64,000 nucleotides of DNA from Candidatus Kapaibacterium sp. (GCA_013414795.1 CP058732.1:248001-312000); one strand, 5' to 3'; positions 18,804-26,842 are shown, numbered from the stretch's first letter. Notes: generated by a model not told the origin, from the letters alone. Program-made: numbers and translations.

Positions 18804-18963
18804 TTACCGGTTTGTTCCAATAATTTAAAACCCCTGCTCGCCGTAAAATAAACCATAAGCTACCAGCAGATGCACCAATAATAGCCTGACCCAGCAACTT
18901 CCATCCATTTCTTTCACCTCCGAGATACGAACTCGCCGCACCATAAATTCCACCAATACAACA
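18796..18963 (-). pseudogene. Fragment of Gly-rich C-terminal domain (toxin-like paralogue)
   Basis: The open frame between the TGA at 18964-18966 and TAG at 18796-18798 reads CCIGGIYGAASSYLGGERNG, then WKLLGQAIIGASAGS, with no start codon. This matches the C-terminus of the product at 19369-19941 (GGIGTAAISYIGGERNGWKL, LGEAVIGGAVTSAC). Only the last ~50 residues remain. The order (Gly-rich C-terminus, then small membrane protein downstream) repeats that of the better preserved pair at 19.1-19.9 kb. Confidence 0.65.
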
Positions 18964-19092
18964 TCAAAATACGATGCATAATGTTAATAAAAATTAGTTA
19001 CTTTTGCATTGTAAACACCAATATATTTACAATTTTAGATTTAATTCGAATTGTATCAACCTAACTCAATACATATTTTTCATTCCTCTTGT

Positions 19093-19335
19093 TCAATTAA
19101 TCCCAAACTTTTTACATATTAACTGTGCTAAAAATGCTCCAACAAGAACACCTAAAATTGGTACAGTAAAACGAATAATATTAAACTTCTTTAAAATTTG
19201 CTTATCGTTTGGGTTAGACTTCAATTCTTTCCATAACTTCGGATACAATAATGATGAAACTTTATAAAGTATTATTGTCGATGAAATCATTAAAACAGCC
19301 TCAAGCAAAAGAAACACCAAAAATGAACACTTCAT
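19093..19335 (-). CDS. Small two-helix membrane protein (possible immunity protein)
   Basis: An 80-residue protein starting at the ATG 19333-19335 with an AAAGGAG Shine-Dalgarno 7 bases upstream. Two hydrophobic helices are evident: CSFLVFLLLEAVLMISSTII near the N-terminus and IIRFTVPILGVLVGAFLAQL near the C-terminus, joined by a basic loop (YPKLWKELKSNPNDKQILKK). It follows the Gly-rich protein gene by 33 bases, and the same pairing is seen in a decayed copy at 18.5-18.96 kb. Small membrane proteins next to Gly-rich secreted peptides are often immunity proteins; that role is inference here. Confidence 0.55.
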   Translation of the reverse strand: MKCSFLVFLLLEAVLMISSTIILYKVSSLLYPKLWKELKSNPNDKQILKKFNIIRFTVPILGVLVGAFLAQLICKKFGIN

Positions 19336-19368
19336 ATGCAAACTCCTTTATAGAGAAATACACTATAC

Positions 19369-19941
19369 CTAACGTTGGAACCATTTCCCAATTTTTCCAA
19401 GAAATTCTACCCCCTTTGCGCTTGGCAAGAAGGCACAAGCACTTGTTACTGCTCCTCCAATAACTGCTTCTCCGAGCAACTTCCATCCATTCCTTTCACC
19501 ACCTATATAACTAATTGCTGCTGTTCCAATTCCTCCGAGCAAATCTACCGCCGCATAAGCCGCTATTTGAGCTGCTAAGATTTTATTTCCAACTCCCTTC
19601 CTTTTATAAACAATTCCTACCGAATAATAATTTCTCCAATAATCAATTGAACCTTTTGCAATGCTTACCCCAATTCGAATAACATTTTTGATATAACTCG
19701 AATACCCACTAGTCGTAACCACATTTAATAAGGAGTCTATTCGAGTTTGATAATCCTCCTTTCCGCATAGAATAAGTAATGTCTTGGTAAGATTAACAAG
19801 TGTATCATTTTGACAATACATTTGCAAAAAAGCCTCAAGGCCTACTTCAAAATTTTCTGTGGTGTCGGTTAACAAATCAATAAAATTAACCACAAAATTA
19901 TATCCACCACCAGTGTCAATTTCTACCTCTTGGAACTCCAT
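19369..19941 (-). CDS. C-terminal part of split lipoprotein; Gly-rich toxin-like domain
   Basis: A 190-residue ORF from an internal ATG at 19939-19941. The frame is open further upstream (another 17 codons, to the TAA at 19993-19995) and is the same frame as the lipoprotein ORF before that TAA, so the two are probably halves of one ~289-residue gene. The C-terminal ~70 residues are small and Gly/Ala-rich (AAYAAVDLLGGIGTAAISYI then GGERNGWKLLGEAVIGGAVT), like the glycine-zipper tails of bacteriocin-like proteins. The middle contains cysteines (MYCQND, LILCGKED). Function is not established; on its own this ORF has no signal peptide. Confidence 0.55.
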   Translation of the reverse strand: MEFQEVEIDTGGGYNFVVNFIDLLTDTTENFEVGLEAFLQMYCQNDTLVNLTKTLLILCGKEDYQTRIDSLLNVVTTSGYSSYIKNVIRIGVSIAKGSIDYWRNYYSVGIVYKRKGVGNKILAAQIAAYAAVDLLGGIGTAAISYIGGERNGWKLLGEAVIGGAVTSACAFLPSAKGVEFLGKIGKWFQR

Positions 19942-19992
19942 AAATCCACTGATTACTTGATAGCTTTTAAGAAATAGATTTTGGTATATCCA

Positions 19993-20241
19993 TTATTTGT
20001 CACTGATTAATGAATCAAGTATACTGACGGGTATTGTGGATTGCAATTGGATAAGAGAATCAAGAATAAGATTATGATAATAACCTGCAAGGTTCAAAAT
20101 AGTTGTATCGTCGTAATTAATTACCGTATTTGATTTTGACAAAATCGGATCAATTATTTTATTATTTTGACAAGATACAATAATTCCCCAGAATAACCAA
20201 GATATAATTATGATTGTTTTATATGAAGAAATTTTTTTCAT
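19993..20241 (-). CDS. N-terminal part of split lipoprotein
   Basis: An 82-residue ORF with a lipoprotein signal (IIIISWLFWGIIVSC, lipobox Cys at about residue 24), followed by DDTTILNLAGYYHNLILDSL. The HN-x-x-L-D pattern is typical, from memory, of a family of Bacteroidota lipoproteins of 250-300 residues with a Gly-rich C-terminus. The TAA at 19993-19995 is followed in frame by TGG ATA TAC CAA and an open frame into the 19369-19941 ORF, so the stop probably breaks one gene. Repeat R5 lies about 140 bases upstream. Confidence 0.55.
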   Translation of the reverse strand: MKKISSYKTIIIISWLFWGIIVSCQNNKIIDPILSKSNTVINYDDTTILNLAGYYHNLILDSLIQLQSTIPVSILDSLISDK

Positions 20242-20380
20242 AACAACACCTTATAGTTATTAAACAAAATTAATTAGGAAATAATTTAAAATTTTTAGAC
20301 GAAGTTTTAACAATTGTGTATTTTCGATGATGTCCTTTGATTGTCCCTCGATCCAACGTACCAGCAAAAACTTTTCCCTT

Positions 20381-20634
20381 AGGCGTTCCACGGCAGAGGG
20401 AACAATGGTGGAACGAAATGCGAACAGAATCTATCGAATCGTAGCAATGTTCTGTACCCCCCGTGTAAGTCATTGCAACCAAAGGAGTTACAAAAAGACA
20501 GGCTTGATGTTCAAAATACACACTTCCCCATTGCGTTAAAGGAATTCGAGCAGATATGTTCCTAAACCAAATCATTTCGATTTGCCAAGTATCAAATTAC
20601 AAAAATAACCAAAAAAAATTAAAAATGCAAGAGG
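20381..20634 (-). repeat. Direct repeat R5 with 6-base poly-G tract
   Basis: Fifth copy; the tract is C6 on plus (20457-20462). The minus-strand frame is open across it and reads TQWGSVYF, FVTPLVAMTYTGG then CYDSIDSVRISFHHCSLCRG and continues to a stop at 20270-20272, 29 bases before the lipoprotein start. Together with R2 (12 Gs) this is the copy in which both conserved blocks share a frame. The right end lies 10 bases from the stop of a truncated Cys-rich ORF. Confidence 0.85.
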
Positions 20635-20643
20635 ATAGTATTT

Positions 20644-20803
20644 TTACCGTATTTCGCATTCATAGATGTCAACATCAGTCCATCCTAAGGGATTAACTGA
20701 AGAGCAAATTGTGAAACATAAAGTTGGGCAAGTGCATTTACAATTAGAACCCTTCAAATTTTGTATATCTTTAAGCTCAAAAGATAACCAAACAAAAATA
20801 GAA
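20644..20803 (-). pseudogene. C-terminal remnant of a Cys-rich protein
   Basis: Minus-strand frame ending with TAA at 20644-20646 reads LKDIQNLKGSNCKCTCPTLC and ends SSVNPLGWTDVDIYECEIR, with six cysteines in about 45 residues. It has no start codon: upstream it runs straight into the terminator hairpin of the GC-rich gene at 20804-20830. It therefore looks like the 3' end of an older AT-rich gene for a small Cys-rich exported protein whose 5' part was displaced by the GC-rich segment. Confidence 0.5.
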
Positions 20804-20830
20804 GCGGCTCCCCGACATCTGAGGAGCCGC
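20788..20830 (-). terminator. Rho-independent terminator of the GC-rich gene
   Basis: Perfect 8 bp stem GCGGCTCC/GGAGCCGC (20804-20811 with 20823-20830) with an 11-base loop, followed on the minus strand by a T-rich tail (TTCTATTTTTG). It lies about 31 bases after the stop of the 20862-25592 gene and appears to be part of the same GC-rich segment. Confidence 0.85.
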
Positions 20831-20861
20831 GTGGGCTTGTGGTCAGCGATACCGCTGCGTC

Positions 20862-23800
20862 TTACCGCGTCACGACCAGTTTCTTAGCCGCAACGCCGGC
20901 AGAGCTGCGCAGAACGAGCATGTACGCACCGCTCGGAAGCTGGCTGACATCAACGGGCACGGCTGTAGTGCCTGCCGGAAGTGTGACGTTCGACAGCACG
21001 TGCGCCACCGGTCGCCCGAGAGCGTCCACCAGCTCGAGCGTCACGTTGCCGGTCGGTTGTGCAGCCTGCACTGCGACGGTCACCGACTCATGTGCCGGAT
21101 TTGGGATAATCGAGCCAATCTCAATCCCTCGCAGCTGTGGTGGTTCCTCATCTCCAGGCTCGATACCGGAGACAGCGCCTTCGAGAATTACGCGCCCTTT
21201 GCCGATCTCGGCTCCTGTTTCCCCATCACGGAGGCGGTATTCCACCTCGACGGCATCGAGTCCGCCGCGCTTGGAGCCAGCAACAGTCACAAAGAGCGCA
21301 CGGAGCACTTCACCCGGTCCCAGCGGACCTTCGATGTGGTACCTGCAGCGTATCGGCGGGCTGCTCGTGCACCGGATGGTGATCTGCGGCGCATCCACCG
21401 GACCGATGGCGATAATCTGCGGCACAGTTCCATCGGGTTGTGGAAGAGCGGTGAGCTCGACCTCAACCTGATTGGCTGCTACCGGACCGTTGATGAACGC
21501 CATGGCAAAGGTGCGCACGTGCGGCGGCATACTCTCGCGGTCCTGGACAAGCTGCCCCGTCGGATCAGGACGATCCGCAACGTACGGAGGAATGAGGATT
21601 TCCTGCTCCTCGCTCACGCTCTGTGTTGCCCCCGTAGCGTCGGTTTCGTCCCACGTCCAGCGCAGCGCAAGCCGACTGAGTGCATCAATTTCCCGAGCAC
21701 TTAGGCTGATCCGTACGGGCGCTCTCTCTTCACCAGTGTAGAAGATGGTGGGTCTACCATCTTCGGTGAGCTTTGCTGCTGCCGGGGGTGACACGCTAAT
21801 GTCGTCTACTGTGATGGGAAGCTCAAGCATTGTCAGCTGTGCACGTTCCGTCCCGTCTTCGCTCACTACGCTGGTGCCGGGGACATCAAGGATCAGAATA
21901 TTCCCAGCAACACGTCGGACAGCAAGATCGAACCACGGGAAGGGCGGGAATTTCTTCTTCCGCACCACGCAGTACGTGATGAGCGTATCGCACGTGCGGC
22001 ACTCGCAATCGGTGAATGTGTAGCGCACCGTGAAGCAGAGCGAATCAAGGCATTTATAGCCACCACTTGGTGCTGGGAAGAGCAAGTTCAAGGCAAAGCT
22101 TGCTGGCATCTGTGCCCAATTCTTACAGCTATCTGGAGTAGGACCTTCCCACGTGATCTGGCGTGAGTAGGGCGTTAGCATCACACCTACTCCAGGCGAC
22201 GGGATGAGCCATCCGCCGGTGATGTCGCCGTAGATGCGCTGCCATGAGCTTGGGAGCGGAGGAACGATCGGACACCAGCGTTTGATTTGCGCACTGACGA
22301 TTGCCGCTTTGAAGCTCGAAATCGGAGCCGATGCCGTGGCAAGGCCCGTAATGGTGACTGCCCCGTTTTGGTGCCACTTCACCTGCGTTTGCAACCCGCG
22401 CTGCCAGAGGTCACAGCAGTTACGCGGCGCCGGTGGGCACTGGGGTAGCTTGAGCAGTGCGGAATCGCGGCAAAGCACAATTCCCTGACTGACCACAGCG
22501 TAGTGCACCGTTATCACACCCGTTGCAGCTGGGGGCAGATCAGTGAAGTCGGTGCATATCGTGAATGCACCCGGACCAGCAGAGAACGCCGTCGGCGAAA
22601 AGCTCCCATCTGGGCTGCTCAGCACGATGGACGCTTTGCACGGCAAAGTCCCACTTGCGCAGAGTTGGTAAATTATGTTCCCTGTGCTGTCTCGCTCTTT
22701 GCACTTAATCTCAACGCGGTCAAAGCGTGGGCAGCAGCTGTCCTGCTGCGGGCACGGCGGCAGATCCGCGCAGAGTGTATCGCATGGCGTGCAGGCGCCG
22801 GTTGCGTCCAGGGTACCGAAGACAAGGCACGCCAAATTATCCTGCGGCGGCACGTCCACAAATGTCAGCGTCAGCGTTGAGGTCCCCGTTGGGATGGCAA
22901 AGCTGCTCGGCGTAACCTGCCCCTGCGGTGAACTCACACACCCTTGGGTTGCCGGACCGGGGTTGTTGATCGAAACCGTCCACTGATACTTGCACCCATC
23001 GCCTTTCGGTGTTGAGACAAAGCCAATCGGCGTTGGCGTGCCGACAGGCTGCACGCCGTAGCAGCGTGCCGAGGAGTCAATAGAGACGCAGACAGGAGCA
23101 GATTCCAGCGCCCCAATCGCCACGTCTTGAATCGTGCTGCTATTGAGCAAGTGTCGGACCGCTCCGCCGGCAGCGAAGGTATTGCACGCAATCTGCCCCG
23201 GCTGTGCTTGGGCGTCCAGCTTCGCAGCGAATACCACCGTCGGTTGCGAGCTTGCCCCGACTGTGCCGAAGACGAATCCGAGATTCTTATTCCCAGCTGC
23301 GATGCCACTGCTCCAACTACCAGCTGCACCGCAGGAGGTCGGGAACAGTGAAGGCGCACCGATGGCGGTACTAATTGCGTTCGCGCTGGCAAGCGTCGTT
23401 GCTGGGTTGTTGTATGCAGTGCTCGCAGGCGGACTCAGCAGTGTGCTCTGGTACGTCGCGCTGTATTGACTTCCGCGTGGGGCGCAGGCTTGGAGGATTT
23501 TACCATCGCTCGAACCGTTGTCCATCGGAAGCAAATCTACGAAGGTAGCATAGCGCAGAGGCGCAGTACCTGTGAGGTTCATCCGCAGACGGTAATTGAC
23601 CGTCGCACCGGCGCTCGCCGTCAGCGAGGATTGCCAGTTGGTGGTGTCGCTGGCAACCTGTTTTTCGAGCGTAAAGCCAGTTGTTCCAGTCACCAGCAAA
23701 TACACGGTGTTCGAGGTAACCGGCTGCGGCAAACCGCCTCCAGAGAGTGTGTAGTTGTTCGGGATGTTGCCGAGAGCGGCAGTGTCTGTAATCTTCGCGT

Positions 23801-25592
23801 CGAACTCAATCCAGTAGAAGGGCACACCCGCATTGCCATAGTAGCCGCAACCGCTCCAGAAGAGATTCTGGCATGTTGCCGGGATGGAGATGTTGCTGAC
23901 CGTGATGGTTTGCCCACTCACCGTGAGCGTCGGTGCTGGAGTCCAGGGGCTGGTGCCTGAGGAGGGGTTACATGGCGTGTTCCACTGGTTGCTGGTGTAA
24001 AAGTTCGGATTGCCAACGTACTGCAAACTCGGATGGAGGTTATCCACCAGCGTTGCTCCATTGATGGGCTGCCCGCCGATGTTCTGCAGACGGAAGCGCA
24101 CCCGCACGATTTGCCCCGGGGAGTACGATGCCTGGGGTGAGCAAATTTCCTTGCCGATGCAGGCGGTCGGCGCAGGGGCTTGGACCATAAAGGATGCGCA
24201 GGACTGCAAGGGTGCCAATCCTGGAATTTGTGCCCAGGCGCAGTTGGTAATGATGCTATTGGGTGTTGCCGTCTGCGAGACGGTGAAATTGACGTAGAAC
24301 CAGCGGCACTGACCGGGTTGGAGGGCACTGTTGAGTGTTGCGGTGATCACACCTCCACTTTGGCTCACTGTCAAGCCCGGATGTGTATAGCCGAAACTCG
24401 TAAACGATACACCACTGGGCAAGGTATCGGTGATGGTTGCCGAAGTAATGGGGGTCTGCCCATTGTTGCAAATCTGGATTCCGTAATAGCCGCTGCAGCC
24501 AGGTTGCCCGTTAGTGGAAACCCATTTCCAGAGCTGCGCAGATGGACCTCCAGGCGGTAGAGCTACTTTTTGCCAACACAGTGTACTCGACTCCTGAATC
24601 TGTCCGCACGGATTCTGCGCGCTACCGCTCTGTCCGCTCAGCGTAACTGTGTTGGTAACTTGCGAATTGGCAGGAAACGCCGTCAGAGGATAGTACACCT
24701 TCAGCGTGCAGCACTGCGTATTGTATGGCTGTGTTCCAGAGAGATTTCCCACGTTCCAGGTAATCGTCTGTCCGCTCACACTCACAGGACAAGAGGCGCT
24801 TATAAACTGTGCCCCAGTGGGCAGAGCGTCTGTTACTACACCGTTTACCAGGTTGAGCTGCCCTGCATTCCAGCCCCATTGCCCGGGGTTGTTGGTCACG
24901 CAGATCAGGTATGTTGCCGTATCACCGGGGAACGCACGCGGGCAATTCCCGCCGACGTACGTCGAACCGAGCAACTGCTTTTGGATGCTCCAGGTACTTG
25001 CTGCTTGTGCGGTCGTTGTGACGTAGGGTGTACAGAACTCCCGGGAAATCGGTTGCCCATTGATAATCACCGTTCCCCATAAACAGGCGCGGTTGCGCGC
25101 TGATGTACCGTTGCAGGTCGTGCCGTTAGGGAACGACACTACGATCGTCATCGAGCCGGAGCATCCGTTGGGAAGCGCTCCCCAGCTGACCGAAACTGTC
25201 CCATTGGAACCAGGCGGTGGTGTGTTGGTGCTTGTTGGAGGGCACGCGCTGGTCACTTGGAGACTCTGAAAAACCAAAGCCGGTGGCAAGACATCACTGA
25301 TCGTCACATTCTGCGTTCCAGCGGGGAAGGAAAAGTAAATCGTGTACGAGAACGTCACCCCCGAAGGGATCTGCGTGTTGCTGACGACCTTCTTTAGCCA
25401 GAAGCCCGTCAGCGAATCGGAGGCTTCGGCGATGTTGCTGCTTTGTGCTGCAAGCGGCAGCATCCAGCCACTCGCCATAAGTAAACCAATCAGCAGTGGC
25501 ACCGAAAGAAAAACGAGCCGCAGTAATGCTGTTCGCAACCTCTGCTGGACGCTTCGGGTCCAGAGTGCAGAAGTATTTGATAGGAATTTCAT
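20862..25592 (-). CDS. GC-rich DUF11-repeat surface protein with T9SS-type sorting domain
   Basis: A 1576-residue secreted protein from the ATG 25590-25592 (GGAG 9 bases upstream), with a signal peptide (FLSVPLLIGLLMASGWMLPL). It contains several DUF11-type repeats (SGVTFSYTIYFSFPAGTQNV, ITSATITDTLPSGVSF, GATLVDNLHPSLQYVGN), Cys-rich segments (CCPRFDRVEIKCKERD) and a C-terminal sorting domain (IGSIIPNPAHESVTVAV ... LPSGAYMLVLRSSAGV). By eye its GC content is near 60%, against roughly 35% on both sides, with GC-rich codon choice throughout, so it was probably acquired recently from a GC-rich relative. The long open frames on the opposite strand are composition shadows. Likely a stalk- or adhesin-like surface protein. 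Confidence 0.85.
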   Translation of the reverse strand: MKFLSNTSALWTRSVQQRLRTALLRLVFLSVPLLIGLLMASGWMLPLAAQSSNIAEASDSLTGFWLKKVVSNTQIPSGVTFSYTIYFSFPAGTQNVTISDVLPPALVFQSLQVTSACPPTSTNTPPPGSNGTVSVSWGALPNGCSGSMTIVVSFPNGTTCNGTSARNRACLWGTVIINGQPISREFCTPYVTTTAQAASTWSIQKQLLGSTYVGGNCPRAFPGDTATYLICVTNNPGQWGWNAGQLNLVNGVVTDALPTGAQFISASCPVSVSGQTITWNVGNLSGTQPYNTQCCTLKVYYPLTAFPANSQVTNTVTLSGQSGSAQNPCGQIQESSTLCWQKVALPPGGPSAQLWKWVSTNGQPGCSGYYGIQICNNGQTPITSATITDTLPSGVSFTSFGYTHPGLTVSQSGGVITATLNSALQPGQCRWFYVNFTVSQTATPNSIITNCAWAQIPGLAPLQSCASFMVQAPAPTACIGKEICSPQASYSPGQIVRVRFRLQNIGGQPINGATLVDNLHPSLQYVGNPNFYTSNQWNTPCNPSSGTSPWTPAPTLTVSGQTITVSNISIPATCQNLFWSGCGYYGNAGVPFYWIEFDAKITDTAALGNIPNNYTLSGGGLPQPVTSNTVYLLVTGTTGFTLEKQVASDTTNWQSSLTASAGATVNYRLRMNLTGTAPLRYATFVDLLPMDNGSSDGKILQACAPRGSQYSATYQSTLLSPPASTAYNNPATTLASANAISTAIGAPSLFPTSCGAAGSWSSGIAAGNKNLGFVFGTVGASSQPTVVFAAKLDAQAQPGQIACNTFAAGGAVRHLLNSSTIQDVAIGALESAPVCVSIDSSARCYGVQPVGTPTPIGFVSTPKGDGCKYQWTVSINNPGPATQGCVSSPQGQVTPSSFAIPTGTSTLTLTFVDVPPQDNLACLVFGTLDATGACTPCDTLCADLPPCPQQDSCCPRFDRVEIKCKERDSTGNIIYQLCASGTLPCKASIVLSSPDGSFSPTAFSAGPGAFTICTDFTDLPPAATGVITVHYAVVSQGIVLCRDSALLKLPQCPPAPRNCCDLWQRGLQTQVKWHQNGAVTITGLATASAPISSFKAAIVSAQIKRWCPIVPPLPSSWQRIYGDITGGWLIPSPGVGVMLTPYSRQITWEGPTPDSCKNWAQMPASFALNLLFPAPSGGYKCLDSLCFTVRYTFTDCECRTCDTLITYCVVRKKKFPPFPWFDLAVRRVAGNILILDVPGTSVVSEDGTERAQLTMLELPITVDDISVSPPAAAKLTEDGRPTIFYTGEERAPVRISLSAREIDALSRLALRWTWDETDATGATQSVSEEQEILIPPYVADRPDPTGQLVQDRESMPPHVRTFAMAFINGPVAANQVEVELTALPQPDGTVPQIIAIGPVDAPQITIRCTSSPPIRCRYHIEGPLGPGEVLRALFVTVAGSKRGGLDAVEVEYRLRDGETGAEIGKGRVILEGAVSGIEPGDEEPPQLRGIEIGSIIPNPAHESVTVAVQAAQPTGNVTLELVDALGRPVAHVLSNVTLPAGTTAVPVDVSQLPSGAYMLVLRSSAGVAAKKLVVTR

Positions 25593-25594
25593 AA

Positions 25595-25801
25595 TTACTC
25601 CATATTGTTTGTGAAACAAATAGATGGGTTAATTGAAAATAGAACTTTAATCGATATTTTCTTGCAACTCATTTTTAAACAAATTTTATCCCAAAATATT
25701 ATAAATTGCTTGAAATCTGAAAAAGAGAAGTTCCTTTTATGAAATCGACAAGTTTTTGATTTTAATTCTTGATTAAGCCGGAAATGCTTTAATTTCTTCA
25801 A
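25595..25801 (-). CDS. Candidate leader ORF before the GC-rich gene
   Basis: A 68-codon ORF with a TTG start preceded by a strong AAAGGAGG Shine-Dalgarno (plus-strand CCTCCTTT at 25806-25813). Its TAA ends two bases before the ATG of the GC-rich gene, so translation could be coupled. The product (KKLKHFRLNQELKSKTCRFH ...) is basic and not recognisable. It may be the N-terminal stump of a displaced gene or a chance ORF. The remaining AT-rich stretch to 26084 holds nothing I can support beyond a probable promoter. Confidence 0.3.
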   Translation of the reverse strand: MKKLKHFRLNQELKSKTCRFHKRNFSFSDFKQFIIFWDKICLKMSCKKISIKVLFSINPSICFTNNME

Positions 25802-26084
25802 AATTCCTCCTTTCTTTTAAAAATTTTTAAGTTTAATATCTTAAAAATTTTAACTTAATAAATTTAATTCAAAAATTTAAGAATTAAATAAAATTTTTTT
25901 GTTATGATTAATTTTTTAATTACAAAATAAGTTATTAAAGATAAAACAGTTGTGTCTTGGGGGAAAAATTATTTATAATCTTCTGACTTAGCAAAATTTA
26001 TTATTTTTAAAGCCAGAAAAAAGTCTATTCATTGATTATGAACAAATTGAACAACTAAGATTTAATTAAAAATTACACTATTCC

Positions 26085-26840
26085 TTATCTTTTCTGAATT
26101 AATGATTTTATGACATCTTGGGCTGTTTTGTCCAACGCAAGTGTGGCTGTGATTTCTGCTTTCTTCTCGAGTAGTTGGTCCCAATCTTCAGTGCCTTCCC
26201 AGAATAATCTTTTCAATTCCGTTTGGGTTTTGGAACTTCTTTTTGCAAGAGTCTGCAAAAACTTATCCAAAAAAGCGTCCATCTCTTCTATTGTTTCGAA
26301 AAGACGATTGAATAGCCCTTTTGAACAACACCATTCTGCATCGTACCACTCGGTATCTATCGTCATCTGCATAAAAGCAGACTTCCCAATCTTCCTTTCT
26401 ACGGCGCGGCTTATGACAAACGGACCGATTGCTATCGAAAACTCACTTAAACGAGCAGAAGCGGTGCGAACTGCAACCACATAATCGCAAGATGAAACCA
26501 ACCCGAGCCCTCCGCCCACAATTTTACCTTGTACACGGCAGACGACAAATTTCGTCGACTTTCGAATTGCGTTAATCACTTTGCCAAACCCAGAAAAAAA
26601 TTCCTTTGCCGAATCGAAATTTTTCAGCGAAACAAGTTCATCGAAAGAGGCACCGGCACAGAACGCTCCCTCGCCCTCACTCTTCAAAAGTATAACCTTT
26701 GCGTTTTCCTCGCTCGATAACTCGACTACCGCATTTTCAAGTTCGTTAAGCAAATACCCTGGCAAAGAATTCCCTTTTGGATGGTAGAAAGTAATAATTC
26801 CAATGCTGTTTTGAACTTCTTTCTTGACAAATCCTTCCAC
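26085..26840 (-). CDS. Enoyl-CoA hydratase/isomerase family protein
   Basis: A 251-residue protein of the crotonase superfamily. The two oxyanion-hole regions are visible: GEGAFCAGASFDELVSL at about residues 56-72 and VQGKIVGGGLGLVSSCDYVV at about 103-122. The usual catalytic Glu region is less typical (SARLSEFSIAIGPFVISRAV), so the substrate and reaction (hydratase, isomerase or other acyl-CoA chemistry) cannot be fixed. Length fits the family. The methyltransferase gene is directly upstream (2 base gap), so they are probably cotranscribed. Confidence 0.88.
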   Translation of the reverse strand: MEGFVKKEVQNSIGIITFYHPKGNSLPGYLLNELENAVVELSSEENAKVILLKSEGEGAFCAGASFDELVSLKNFDSAKEFFSGFGKVINAIRKSTKFVVCRVQGKIVGGGLGLVSSCDYVVAVRTASARLSEFSIAIGPFVISRAVERKIGKSAFMQMTIDTEWYDAEWCCSKGLFNRLFETIEEMDAFLDKFLQTLAKRSSKTQTELKRLFWEGTEDWDQLLEKKAEITATLALDKTAQDVIKSLIQKR

Positions 26841-26842
26841 TT

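Noticed and set aside
8531-20634. CRISPR array as an explanation for the direct repeats
   Set aside because: Repeats are ~260 bp, diverged, spaced by kilobases of genes, and there are no short spacers or cas genes.
20862-25592. Long plus-strand ORFs opposite the GC-rich gene (e.g. 21000-21704, 23466-23960)
   Set aside because: They lack recognisable domains and Shine-Dalgarno sequences; the minus-strand frame is continuous with signal peptide, DUF11 repeats and sorting domain. High GC lowers stop frequency in all frames.
5158-25592. Integron or transposon-borne island
   Set aside because: No integrase, transposase, terminal inverted repeats or attC-like palindromes were seen; the repeats themselves are the only mobility signal.
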